From UBA8752 sp002172485 (GTDB taxonomy: Bacteria; Bacteroidota; Bacteroidia; Flavobacteriales_D; Sanyastnellaceae), in contig JBELJZ010000011.1 of the NCBI GenBank assembly GCA_042089915.1, positions 20,625-84,624 on the forward strand: DNA of 64,000 bases, given 5' to 3'. Within the stretch, counting starts at the first letter, position 1. Each line of letters begins with the position of its first letter. A program made the translations under genes and the position numbers. Of the stretch, positions 7,416 to 15,892 are shown in pieces. The notes beneath the pieces were generated by a model. That model was given only the letters and a program-made list of their open reading frames with translations. It did no database searches and was not told the DNA's origin.

Positions 7416-9305
7416 TTGGCCCGACGCCGCTCCACCCCTTCCGACCCCCATGCGGAACCGCCCAAAAAGGGCAAGCTGAACCGCGACGGCTTCCGCCAGT
7501 TCGGCCGCGTGGCGCCGTATTTGCGTCCGCACCGGATCAAGTTTTCCATCGGTTTGGTGCTCATCACCCTTTCCGGAGTTCTCACCTTGGTGGTCACCCG
7601 ATTGTGGGGACAGCTCGGCGGCGTGGGCGTGGATCCCACGGCAGGCAAGGCTGGATTTGACCTACCCCTGCCCATCGATCCGGGGAACCTCCAACACATT
7701 GGTCTCGCCATTTTTGGGGTGCTCGTCGTGCAGAGCACGTTCAGCTTCATCCGAATCTGGCTGTTCGGGGAAATCACGACCCGCATGCTCAAGGCACTGC
7801 GCGAAGACGCGTTTGCCAGCATGATCACCCAGCCGATGGCGTTTTTCGACACCCGCCGGGTCGGCGACCTCGGCAGCCGCATCGCCGCCGATATCGAGGC
7901 CATCCGCGACACCTTCACCGTGGTCTTGGCCGAACTCATCCGCCAGTCCATCATCATCGGTGGCGGACTGCTCGCGCTGATGACCTTCAGCTGGAAATTG
8001 ACCCTGCTGATGCTCGGCACCCTGCCCGTCGCCATGCTCGCCGCCATGGGTTTCGGCCGGTTCATCCGCAAGCTGTCCAAGAAGACGCAAGACGCTGTCG
8101 CCGGATCCAACACCATCGTCAGCGAAACCCTGACTGGCATCGTCAGCGTGAAAGCTTTTGCTCGGGAGGCATTCGAACTCGCCCGCTACCGGGAGCGCGT
8201 GGAAGAGGTGCGCGGCATCGCCCTGCGGACAGCAATGTGGCGCGGCGCCTTTGCCAGCTTCATCATCGTGATGATTTTCGGGGCCATCACGCTCGTGCTG
8301 TTCCAAGGAGCAAGCATGCTCAAAAGCGGGGAAATCAACTCGGAACAATTCTTCAGCTTCCTCCTGATGACGGGACTCGTGGCCGGCAGCATCGGCGGCA
8401 TCGCCAACATCTTCGGGGAGCTCCAGCGGGGTTTCGGTGCCATCGAAGAAGTGATGGACCTCATCGAACGCGACCGCGAACCCGTGGACCTCGACTTGGA
8501 CCGTGCGCCGATCCCAGGCTCAGAAAGGGGCTTGTCCGTCACCTTCCAACAGGTCGGATTCCATTACCCCAATCGGGAGGATGTGCGGGTGCTGGACGGC
8601 ATTGACCTCGAACTGCGCGCGGGCGAAACCGTGGCACTGGTGGGCGGTTCCGGGGCGGGAAAGTCCACCCTCGCCAGTTTGATCACCGCCTTCCGCGCGC
8701 CCACCGATGGCAGCTTGCTCGTCGATGGGACCCCCATCGGAGACCACGGGCTGACCGAACTGCGCCGCCGCATGGCGCTCGTCCCCCAGGAGGTCATCCT
8801 CTTTGGCGGCACCATCGAGGAGAACATCCGGTACGGCCGCCCAAACGCCAGCGACGATGATGTGCGCAAAGCCGCGGAGGACGCATTGGCCCTGCCCTTC
8901 ATCGAAGGCTTCCCGGAAGGCCTCGACACCCTGGTCGGCGAGCGGGGCGTGCAGCTGTCCGGCGGCCAGCGGCAGCGCATCGCCCTCGCCCGTGCCTTCC
9001 TCCGTGATCCAGAGCTCCTGTTGCTCGACGAAGCCACCAGCGCCTTGGATGCCGCCAGCGAAAAGGCCATTCAGGATGCCCTCGAGCGGCTCATGAAGGA
9101 CCGCACCTCCCTGGTCATTGCGCACCGCCTGTCCACCGTGCGCTCCGCCGACCGCATCGCCGTGATGGAGGGCGGACGCATTGTCGAGGTCGGGGACCAC
9201 GAGACCCTCATGGCCGCCGGCGGCCGCTACCGCGAACTCGTCGAGCACCAGCTCGACCGTGGAGATGCCCCGTCCGACGATGGCGCAGCCTCCAGCGCTT
9301 CGTAA
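7416..9305 (+). CDS. ABC exporter, fused permease and ATPase (MsbA/LmrA-like)
   Basis: The protein has 629 residues. The first half holds six membrane spans of the type I exporter fold (about 40-330), including the coupling-helix sequence TQPMAFFDTRRVGDLGSR. The second half is a nucleotide-binding domain with Walker A GGSGAGKST (about 409), Q-loop VPQEVILFGG, signature LSGGQRQR (about 515), Walker B LLLLDEA and the switch His in IAHRLST. It should work as a homodimer that exports a lipid or other hydrophobic substrate; the substrate is not evident. The start is TTG, supported by GGAAAG nine bases upstream and by the lack of an earlier in-frame Met before the first membrane span. gmd follows after 9 bases. 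Confidence 0.92.
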   Translation: MARRRSTPSDPHAEPPKKGKLNRDGFRQFGRVAPYLRPHRIKFSIGLVLITLSGVLTLVVTRLWGQLGGVGVDPTAGKAGFDLPLPIDPGNLQHIGLAIFGVLVVQSTFSFIRIWLFGEITTRMLKALREDAFASMITQPMAFFDTRRVGDLGSRIAADIEAIRDTFTVVLAELIRQSIIIGGGLLALMTFSWKLTLLMLGTLPVAMLAAMGFGRFIRKLSKKTQDAVAGSNTIVSETLTGIVSVKAFAREAFELARYRERVEEVRGIALRTAMWRGAFASFIIVMIFGAITLVLFQGASMLKSGEINSEQFFSFLLMTGLVAGSIGGIANIFGELQRGFGAIEEVMDLIERDREPVDLDLDRAPIPGSERGLSVTFQQVGFHYPNREDVRVLDGIDLELRAGETVALVGGSGAGKSTLASLITAFRAPTDGSLLVDGTPIGDHGLTELRRRMALVPQEVILFGGTIEENIRYGRPNASDDDVRKAAEDALALPFIEGFPEGLDTLVGERGVQLSGGQRQRIALARAFLRDPELLLLDEATSALDAASEKAIQDALERLMKDRTSLVIAHRLSTVRSADRIAVMEGGRIVEVGDHETLMAAGGRYRELVEHQLDRGDAPSDDGAASSAS

Positions 9306-9314
9306 ATTGCAGGT

Positions 9315-10412
9315 ATGGCATCTCCACGTCGCGCCCTCATCACCGGCATCACCGGACAAGACGGCGCCTACCTGACCGAATTGCTGCTGTCTAAAGGCTA
9401 CGAGGTGCACGGCATCAAGCGCCGGGCGTCGCTGTTCAACACCGACCGCATCGACCACCTCTACCAGGACCCGCATGAAGACGGCATTCGACTGAAGTTG
9501 CACTACGGGGACCTGACGGATTCCACCAACCTCATCCGGATCGTCCAAGAAGTCCAGCCGCACGAGATCTACAACCTCGCCGCGATGAGCCATGTGCAGG
9601 TGAGCTTCGACACACCGGAATACACCGCCGACGTCGATGGCCTCGGCACCCTCCGGTTGCTGGAGGCCATCCGCATCCTCGGCCTGGAGAAGGACATTCG
9701 ATTCTACCAGGCGTCGACCTCCGAGCTCTACGGAAAGGCAATGGAGGTTCCCCAGTCGGAAACCACCCCCTTCTACCCCCGCAGCCCCTACGGCGTGGCC
9801 AAGCTCTACAGCTTCTGGATTGTCAAGAACTACCGGGAGGCTTACGGGATTCACGCCTCCAACGGCATTCTGTTCAACCACGAAAGTCCCCTCCGCGGAG
9901 AGACCTTCGTCACCCGCAAAATCACCCGGGCCGCAGCCAAAATTTCACTCGGCATGCAGGAAACCCTGTACCTCGGCAACCTCGACGCCAAGCGCGATTG
10001 GGGACACGCCAAGGACTACGTGGAAGGCATGTGGCGCATGCTCCAGCAGGACCATTCCGACGATTACGTGCTCGCCACCGGTCGCACGGTGACCATCCGC
10101 AGCTTTGTCGACATGGCGTTTGCCGAAGTCGGCATCGACCTCGAATGGCAGGGTCAAGGCGTGGAGGAAAAAGGCATCAACCGCAAAACGGGAACCGTGC
10201 ATGTCGCGGTGGACCCCCGCTACATCCGACCCACCGAAGTGGACCTGCTCGTCGGCGACGCCACCAAGGCCAAGGACGTGCTCGGTTGGACCCCGACCCA
10301 CACACTCGAGCAACTGTGCGCGGAAATGGTGGCCAGCGATGTGGCCTTGTTTAAGCGGGACAAATACCTGCTCGACGGCGGGCACGACGTCCCGGACCAA
10401 CGCGAAATCTGA
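9315..10412 (+). CDS. gmd: GDP-mannose 4,6-dehydratase
   Basis: This 365-residue extended short-chain dehydrogenase has an N-terminal NADP-binding GITGQDGAYL, the RRASLFNTDRIDHLY segment typical of GMD, STSELYGK, and the catalytic Y-x3-K (YGVAK). The family also shows LFNHESPLRGETFVTRKI and GNLDAKRDWGHAKDYVEGMW, both present here. It converts GDP-D-mannose to GDP-4-keto-6-deoxymannose, the precursor of GDP-fucose or GDP-rhamnose. A GDP-fucose synthase (fcl) is not adjacent, so the final sugar cannot be told. It may be cotranscribed with the ABC exporter, and it ends 6 bases before the convergent helicase-nuclease gene. Confidence 0.97.
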   Translation: MASPRRALITGITGQDGAYLTELLLSKGYEVHGIKRRASLFNTDRIDHLYQDPHEDGIRLKLHYGDLTDSTNLIRIVQEVQPHEIYNLAAMSHVQVSFDTPEYTADVDGLGTLRLLEAIRILGLEKDIRFYQASTSELYGKAMEVPQSETTPFYPRSPYGVAKLYSFWIVKNYREAYGIHASNGILFNHESPLRGETFVTRKITRAAAKISLGMQETLYLGNLDAKRDWGHAKDYVEGMWRMLQQDHSDDYVLATGRTVTIRSFVDMAFAEVGIDLEWQGQGVEEKGINRKTGTVHVAVDPRYIRPTEVDLLVGDATKAKDVLGWTPTHTLEQLCAEMVASDVALFKRDKYLLDGGHDVPDQREI

Positions 10413-10418
10413 CCCCAC

Positions 10419-13400
10419 TCAAAGTAGGTGCACCTCTTCGCTGCGCCCTTCTGCGCTGTAGAACAGAAACCCCCGCACCTTGCGGCCATCCCGCTGGGCG
10501 ATGGCCTGCATGTAGCCGCGCACCTGGCCGGCGTCCTTTTCCTGCTGCTTGGGATTCGGATCCACGGCCGTCTTGAAGTCGATGACGTCCACACCTTGGT
10601 CGTGGAACACCACGCGATCCGGCCGGACCACTTTGTTGTCGAGGTCCACGAGCTCGCGTTCGTTGTGCACGCGACCCGATCCATCAAACCAACCCGACAT
10701 GACCGGGTGGTCCAATACATCGCGGACCGCGGCCGTGATGCGGTCCCAATCCGCCCGGCTGTAACGTGACCACGGCCACGGCTGGTCGAGCACCCGGCGC
10801 GCATCCGCCATCGATGCGATGCGCGCGAGCTGGGCATGCACGGCGGTGCCGAAAGCCGCCTTGGACAACCTGCCGAGCGCGGGGCGGTCCAAGTCACGCC
10901 GGCGACCCGCGATGACGCCATCGGGGATGCCGTGGAACCGGAATCCCGGAATGGCCTTCACCTCCACCTCCTCCACTTTGGCATCCTTGTCCAAGGGAGC
11001 GGAGGCATCAAATCCGTCCGTCCTGTAGCAACCGGCCTTCAAGTCACATCCCAAGGCCGACTCGATGCCGCGGGCCATGAACCGGCCCACCGTGCCCGGC
11101 AATTCGTCACCGTCCCATTCCGCTTTTTGGACGTCGATGATGATGTGCAACCGCACCTCGGCGCGGGTGGTGCACACGTAAGCCACGTTGAGGGCGTCGA
11201 AACGCTGTCGGGTCTGCTCGGTTTCATGCGCCCCGTGGACCGCCGTCTCCTTGAAGACGGACACCGGGGCGACCAGGCCCGGCAATTCGAACGTCGCCTG
11301 GTCCTCCTTGGAAAACCGGGCGGGAATCAAGGTGTCGTGCTTGTGAATGCGCTGGTCGTCGAACCGGGTGATGACCACAGGGTATTGCAAGCCCTTGCTC
11401 TTGTGGACGGTCAAGATGCGCACCGAATCCGGCCCCGGAAGCACCCGGATGCTCTGCTGCGCCCCCTTGCGGTGCCAGTAGGCGAGGAATCCAGCCCGGC
11501 CGAACTCGATGGCGGCGCGGTCCTGCGTCAATTCCATCAGCGACTCGGCATGGGCCGGGTAATGGACATCCAGTTCCAAACTGCGGAGGATGCGGCCGAT
11601 CGCCTCCGACAATGGCAGGGCAGACCATGCGGCCCCGTCATACTCCGGCACGATGTCCTCGAGCATGGCTTGTCCGCGCAGGGTGCCGCAGCGGCCCTGG
11701 GTCTGGCTGCCATCGTCCCGGTCGTAAACATGTTCGTCGTGGTACTTCGCCAACACGGCCGCTTCATCCCAAGGCTGACCTTGCGCCACCTGAATGGCCC
11801 CCCAAGCCTGCAGGAACTTCAGAACAGGGCCCGGCTCTTCCGGTTCCTCCATCGCTTCCAGCAAATGGATGACCGCCAAGGCGGCGGGGTGACGACCGAG
11901 GGCGAGGCTCTCATCGGTGAAGGGAATGATCTTGGGGGTGCAAGACAAGAGGTATTCCGCCAGGCGCTTCGCTTCCTTGTTGGTGCGGACCAGCAGGGCG
12001 ATGTCCCCGGCGGCAAATCCATCCGCCAACGAAGCTCGGATGCGCGCCTCCATCCACGCGCACACCAGATCAAAGCGCTCCTCAGCCCGGTCGGCTTCCA
12101 CCACCTCGACCTCGACCCCCCCGGCAAAGGTTTTCTGGGGATCCTGGCGAACATCGGCGTAGACTTTGGCCACCTCTTCGCCCATGCCTTTGGTCAAGGC
12201 CGGGTACAGGCGATTGTTGAAGTCCACCACTTCCGGGGCGCTCCGCCAGTTTTCTTCAATGGGCTGAATGTCCTTCTCGTCGTCCATCCGGCCCGCCGCA
12301 TCCATCAGGGCTTCGGACAAGGCCTCTCCCTCCTCCAACGCAAAGCCGGGCAGCGCCATCAGCTGACGGTGGTCCCCATTGCGCCAGCGGTAGATGGCCT
12401 GCTTGGCGTCTCCGACCACCAGCGACAGCTTTCCGTGAGACAGGGTCTCTCCCACGGCCACGGCGAGGTTGCGCCATTGCATGACCGACGTGTCTTGAAA
12501 CTCGTCGATGAAGATGTGGTCAAAGCGCTCGCCGGTGCGCTCGAAGATGTACGGTGCCGGGCTCTCCGCCACCACTTGGGCGATCATGCGATTGAGGGTG
12601 CCGAGGGTGCGCACGTTGTCGTCGCCTTGCACGCCGAGGTGGGCATCCCGCAATGCGGTCAACGTGCCCACCAGCGGAAGCCACCGTGACAGCATGACTT
12701 GCGTGCGGTGCAGGCGTCCTTTCTCCGTCGGTCCCATCGCCAATTCCTGCTCGGCCAAAGCGACCAACCGGTCGTGGAAAGGCGCGATCGCAGCGGCACC
12801 GTCCGCGTCGTTTTTCTTGGCCCACGTCCCCTCTTCCACGCCGGACATCAACGTCTTGGACGGTTTGTCCACCCGCCCAGTCGCGAGGCGGGGCAACCAT
12901 TTCTCGGGGACCCACTTGCGGGTGAATTCGTCGTGCACCCCCGCTTGGGCGAGGTCCTTGGACAAGGCCGTCGCCTCGGCCATCAAGGCCTTCCGCCGCC
13001 GGGCCACCTCCGCGCGCATCCGGTTCTGGACCTCGATGAAGCGGGCCGGTGTCCAGCCCTCCAACTGCTCGAGGAGGGGCAGCATCCGCTCTTGGTCAAT
13101 GGACCGTCCGATGTCCAGCAATTGCCGGCGCACCTTGGCGTCTCGGTCGTCCTCCACGGCCTCCTCCACGAAGCGGCCCAGCAACTCGGTCAGATCGGCG
13201 TCGCGGCCCATTTGCTCGAGGACCCGATCCACGGCCGCATCCAACAGGCGGCCGGTGTCCAGCTCCACACTGAAATCGTGTTCGAGTTGCAAGTCCGTCG
13301 CAAATCCCCGCACCAGCCCCCCCACAAACTTGTCGAGCGTCTGGATCGACAACTCACCAAAGTGGCGGTTCATTGCTGTCCGCAGGGTGCGGGCGCGGCG

Positions 13401-13691
13401 CCCGAGTTCCTCCACCTCCAATCCCGTCTCCTCCACGAGACCCGCCGCATGGTCACTCGAAGCGGGGTCCTCGGCCAAGACCTCCAGCTCCTCCACCACG
13501 CGGTCCTTCATCTCCTGCGCCGCCTTGTTTGTGAAAGTGAGCGCGAGGATGCGGCGAAAGGGCAGCGGTTCTTCCGAAGCCAGACAGCACGCGAGGTAGG
13601 CCTCGACCAATTTGAAGGTCTTGCCACTCCCCGCGGACGCCCGGCGCACGCGGAATCCCGTGGGCACTTTTCCTTTCACACCTTGCTGCAT
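10419..13691 (-). CDS. AddA/RecB-like UvrD helicase with C-terminal nuclease domain
   Basis: From ATG 13691 the protein has about 1090 residues; GTG 13736 would add 15. Superfamily 1 helicase motifs are clear: Walker A ASAGSGKT (about 18-25), LTFTNKAAQEMK, Walker B with IDEFQDTS (about 390), VVGDAKQAIYRWR, and TVHKSKGLQYPVV (about 755). The last 150 residues carry a PD-(D/E)XK nuclease core with RPDRVV, VDVIDFKT and QVRGYM. This is the arrangement of AddA-type subunits, which process double-strand breaks for RecA. The likely partner, an AddB-like protein, is encoded at 24356-27178 on the other strand, not next to it as in many genomes. That the two form a complex is inference. Confidence 0.9.
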   Translation of the reverse strand: MQQGVKGKVPTGFRVRRASAGSGKTFKLVEAYLACCLASEEPLPFRRILALTFTNKAAQEMKDRVVEELEVLAEDPASSDHAAGLVEETGLEVEELGRRARTLRTAMNRHFGELSIQTLDKFVGGLVRGFATDLQLEHDFSVELDTGRLLDAAVDRVLEQMGRDADLTELLGRFVEEAVEDDRDAKVRRQLLDIGRSIDQERMLPLLEQLEGWTPARFIEVQNRMRAEVARRRKALMAEATALSKDLAQAGVHDEFTRKWVPEKWLPRLATGRVDKPSKTLMSGVEEGTWAKKNDADGAAAIAPFHDRLVALAEQELAMGPTEKGRLHRTQVMLSRWLPLVGTLTALRDAHLGVQGDDNVRTLGTLNRMIAQVVAESPAPYIFERTGERFDHIFIDEFQDTSVMQWRNLAVAVGETLSHGKLSLVVGDAKQAIYRWRNGDHRQLMALPGFALEEGEALSEALMDAAGRMDDEKDIQPIEENWRSAPEVVDFNNRLYPALTKGMGEEVAKVYADVRQDPQKTFAGGVEVEVVEADRAEERFDLVCAWMEARIRASLADGFAAGDIALLVRTNKEAKRLAEYLLSCTPKIIPFTDESLALGRHPAALAVIHLLEAMEEPEEPGPVLKFLQAWGAIQVAQGQPWDEAAVLAKYHDEHVYDRDDGSQTQGRCGTLRGQAMLEDIVPEYDGAAWSALPLSEAIGRILRSLELDVHYPAHAESLMELTQDRAAIEFGRAGFLAYWHRKGAQQSIRVLPGPDSVRILTVHKSKGLQYPVVITRFDDQRIHKHDTLIPARFSKEDQATFELPGLVAPVSVFKETAVHGAHETEQTRQRFDALNVAYVCTTRAEVRLHIIIDVQKAEWDGDELPGTVGRFMARGIESALGCDLKAGCYRTDGFDASAPLDKDAKVEEVEVKAIPGFRFHGIPDGVIAGRRRDLDRPALGRLSKAAFGTAVHAQLARIASMADARRVLDQPWPWSRYSRADWDRITAAVRDVLDHPVMSGWFDGSGRVHNERELVDLDNKVVRPDRVVFHDQGVDVIDFKTAVDPNPKQQEKDAGQVRGYMQAIAQRDGRKVRGFLFYSAEGRSEEVHLL

Positions 13692-13789
13692 GCGGTCAAG
13701 TTCGGGGGTTCGATGGCGGTTCCCAAGCCCCTCCACGGCCCATTTTCAGCAACATTGCAACTCCAGTGGCGCTCAGGCGTTTTGCTGAT

Positions 13790-13802
13790 AACGAACTTCG
13801 TT
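13790..13802. repeat. Short palindrome just upstream of the mbnP-like start
   Basis: AACGAA-C-TTCGTT forms six-base arms around one base and ends 3 bases before the ATG at 13806. It could be an operator or a small hairpin over the ribosome site. One chance occurrence is possible. Confidence 0.3.
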
Positions 13803-13805
13803 TCC

Positions 13806-14576
13806 ATGGCCCATCGCTCCCTTCATTCCTCTGCGCTGTCGCTTGCGACCTTGGCGCTTGGCGTCCTGGTCCTGGGCAGCTGCACCCCCGATCCCGAAGA
13901 CCAACCGCCCGGCACCATCACCGTGACCGCGGACTTCAGCTTTGGCGGGGACAGCGTCCTCGTGGGCCGGACCGCCGTGGACCACAATGGCAACCACCTC
14001 CGTCTGGAGACCTTCGCGCTGTACCTCGGGGGCATCGAGCTCCTGACCGACACGGGGGCCATCCGCCTGTCCGATGCCGAACGGTGGGATGCCGGGGACG
14101 ACAACCGGTGGATCTATTCGGTTGTGCCGGGGACCTATGAAGGCTTCCGCGTGCACCTCGGGGTGCCGGCCGAATTCAACACCGACACCGACCCCACCAT
14201 CTGGCCCAACGACCACCCCCTCGGCGTGGCGGGCAGTGCCGGGCTGTTCTGGAGCTGGAATACCGGCTACATCTTCAGCAAATTCGACGGCAAGGCCGAC
14301 ACCACCGGGGGCAACGACTTCACCCATCCCTACGCCTACCACATCGGAGGAGACGCCAACCTCATCGAAATCAGGCTCGACGACCCGTGGACGGTGGACC
14401 CCTGCAGCCGCCATGGCTTCTCCCTCGCCGGGGACATCCTGGGGTTCCTGTCCGCAGCGGATGCCCCCATCGACCCGGCCATCGACAACGTCACGCACAC
14501 CGGGGACAACCCGGACCTCGCCGCCCGCTACGTCACGGGGCAACGGGCGACCGTGACCCTCACCCGGAATCCCTGA
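13806..14576 (+). CDS. MbnP-family copper protein (lipoprotein)
   Basis: This 256-residue protein has a lipoprotein signal (about residues 1-26, VLVLGSC). The body fits the MbnP family: ETFALYLGGIELL, HPLGV, then the strongly conserved block GLFWSWNTGYIFSKFDGK, and later DPCSRHGFSLAGDIL. MbnP proteins are periplasmic or surface copper-binding proteins whose Trp is modified to kynurenine by the diheme enzyme MbnH. The very next gene encodes a MauG/MbnH-like diheme protein, which supports the call. No methanobactin precursor or MbnB/MbnC is visible nearby, as in many bacteria that keep only the MbnP/MbnH pair. The start at 13806 is chosen for the signal peptide. Confidence 0.85.
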   Translation: MAHRSLHSSALSLATLALGVLVLGSCTPDPEDQPPGTITVTADFSFGGDSVLVGRTAVDHNGNHLRLETFALYLGGIELLTDTGAIRLSDAERWDAGDDNRWIYSVVPGTYEGFRVHLGVPAEFNTDTDPTIWPNDHPLGVAGSAGLFWSWNTGYIFSKFDGKADTTGGNDFTHPYAYHIGGDANLIEIRLDDPWTVDPCSRHGFSLAGDILGFLSAADAPIDPAIDNVTHTGDNPDLAARYVTGQRATVTLTRNP

Positions 14577-14601
14577 GGAATCCGTCCCATCTTTGAGAAG
14601 C

Positions 14602-15717
14602 ATGTCCAGAATGGCCCATTCCCTGTCCCCTATGGTCGCCGGCTTCGGCCTGTTGGCCGTGGCTGTATTGGGAGGGTCCTGCGAACCGGACCCTACCATC
14701 AGTGAGCCGCCCTCGGCCGCCACGCCGCTGGAAATCGACATCCCGCCGTTCTTCCCCCCGATGGACATTCCGCCGGACAATCCAACGACGGTCGAAGGCG
14801 TGGAACTCGGGCGGTTGCTGTTCTGGGAAAAGGCACTGAGTGCGGACAGCACCATGAGCTGCGGCACCTGCCACATGCCGCAATTCTCCTTTGCGGAGCC
14901 CACCCAAGTGTCCACCGGCATTACCGGGGCGCAAGGCATCCGCAATGCCATGGCCCTCATCAACATGGGCTGGGCCACCCGCTTCTTCTGGGACGGCCGG
15001 GCCATCAGCCTGGAAGAGCAGGTGTTAGAGCCGATTCCGCACCCGGATGAAATGAACCTGCCCTGGCCTGAAGCCACAGCGCGCTTGGCTGCGGACCCAA
15101 ATTATGTGGCGCGGTTCAATGCCGCCTTTGGTTCCGACGAGATCACCGCCGACGGGGTATCCAAAGCCGTGGCGCAATTCCTGCGCACAATGATTTCCTC
15201 GGACAGCAAATTCGACCGGTGGCGCCGCGGCCAAGTGCAACTCACCGACCAGGAATTCCAGGGCTACGAAATCTTCAACCGCGAAGGAGGCGACCCCGAA
15301 GTCGTCTCCGGCGGTCAATTCGGTGGCGATTGCTTCCATTGTCACGGAGAAGCCGGGCTGCAATTCACCGATTACCTCTTCCACAACAACGGCCTCGACA
15401 GCACCTTCGCAGCCGATCCCGGACTGGCAGGCGTCACGGGACAACCCTTGGACAGCGGGCGCTTCCGCACGCCCACCCTCCGCAATGTGGCCCTCACAGC
15501 GCCTTACATGCACGACGGGCGGATGCAGACCTTGGACGAGGTGCTCGACCACTACAACTCCGGCGGGGTCCCCTCGGCGACCATCGACCCGTTCATGAAG
15601 TACAGCTCGGGCGGCTTGATGCTGCAGCCGTCGCAGAGAGCGGCATTGCTGGCATTCCTGCAAACCTTGACGGACACCGCGTTTGTCCAGAACCCGGCCT
15701 TCGCGGATCCGCACTGA
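14602..15717 (+). CDS. MauG/MbnH-like diheme cytochrome c peroxidase family protein
   Basis: The protein has 371 residues with a lipoprotein-type signal (about 1-27, AVLGGSC). Two c-type heme sites are present, CGTCH (about residue 91) and CFHCH (about 245). Flanking family motifs are LGRLLFWEKALSADSTMSC, RFFWDGRA, and the C-terminal RTPTLRNVALTAPYMHDGRM and ALLAFLQTLTD. Family members reduce peroxide or use a high-valent diheme state to oxidise a partner protein. The MbnP-like gene ends 25 bases upstream, so the partner here is most likely that protein, with tryptophan oxidation as the inferred reaction. TTG at 14593 is a possible alternative start. Confidence 0.92.
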   Translation: MSRMAHSLSPMVAGFGLLAVAVLGGSCEPDPTISEPPSAATPLEIDIPPFFPPMDIPPDNPTTVEGVELGRLLFWEKALSADSTMSCGTCHMPQFSFAEPTQVSTGITGAQGIRNAMALINMGWATRFFWDGRAISLEEQVLEPIPHPDEMNLPWPEATARLAADPNYVARFNAAFGSDEITADGVSKAVAQFLRTMISSDSKFDRWRRGQVQLTDQEFQGYEIFNREGGDPEVVSGGQFGGDCFHCHGEAGLQFTDYLFHNNGLDSTFAADPGLAGVTGQPLDSGRFRTPTLRNVALTAPYMHDGRMQTLDEVLDHYNSGGVPSATIDPFMKYSSGGLMLQPSQRAALLAFLQTLTDTAFVQNPAFADPH

Positions 15718-15734
15718 CCGTGCTTTGCCTCTCG

Positions 15735-15792
15735 CACCTCGCCAGCTGAAACGGCGCCCGACCGGGGCAAGCGATGTGCCCACCGCGAGGTG
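15735..15792 (+). repeat. Inverted repeat between the diheme gene and the giant cargo gene
   Basis: CACCTCGC (15735-15742) and GCGAGGTG (15785-15792) are exact 8-base inverse complements. GGGC and GCCC pair inside them. It may fold in the leader of the next gene or act as a weak terminator without a T-tract. Confidence 0.3.
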
Positions 15793-15892
15793 AACAAGTC
15801 CACTGAAGGCCCGCATTGCGCCTGCCCTCGGCCGGTACTTTCAAGGTATGGTTCCCTGCAACCTCAGCGTCCATCGCTCCGTAGGCTCTTCC

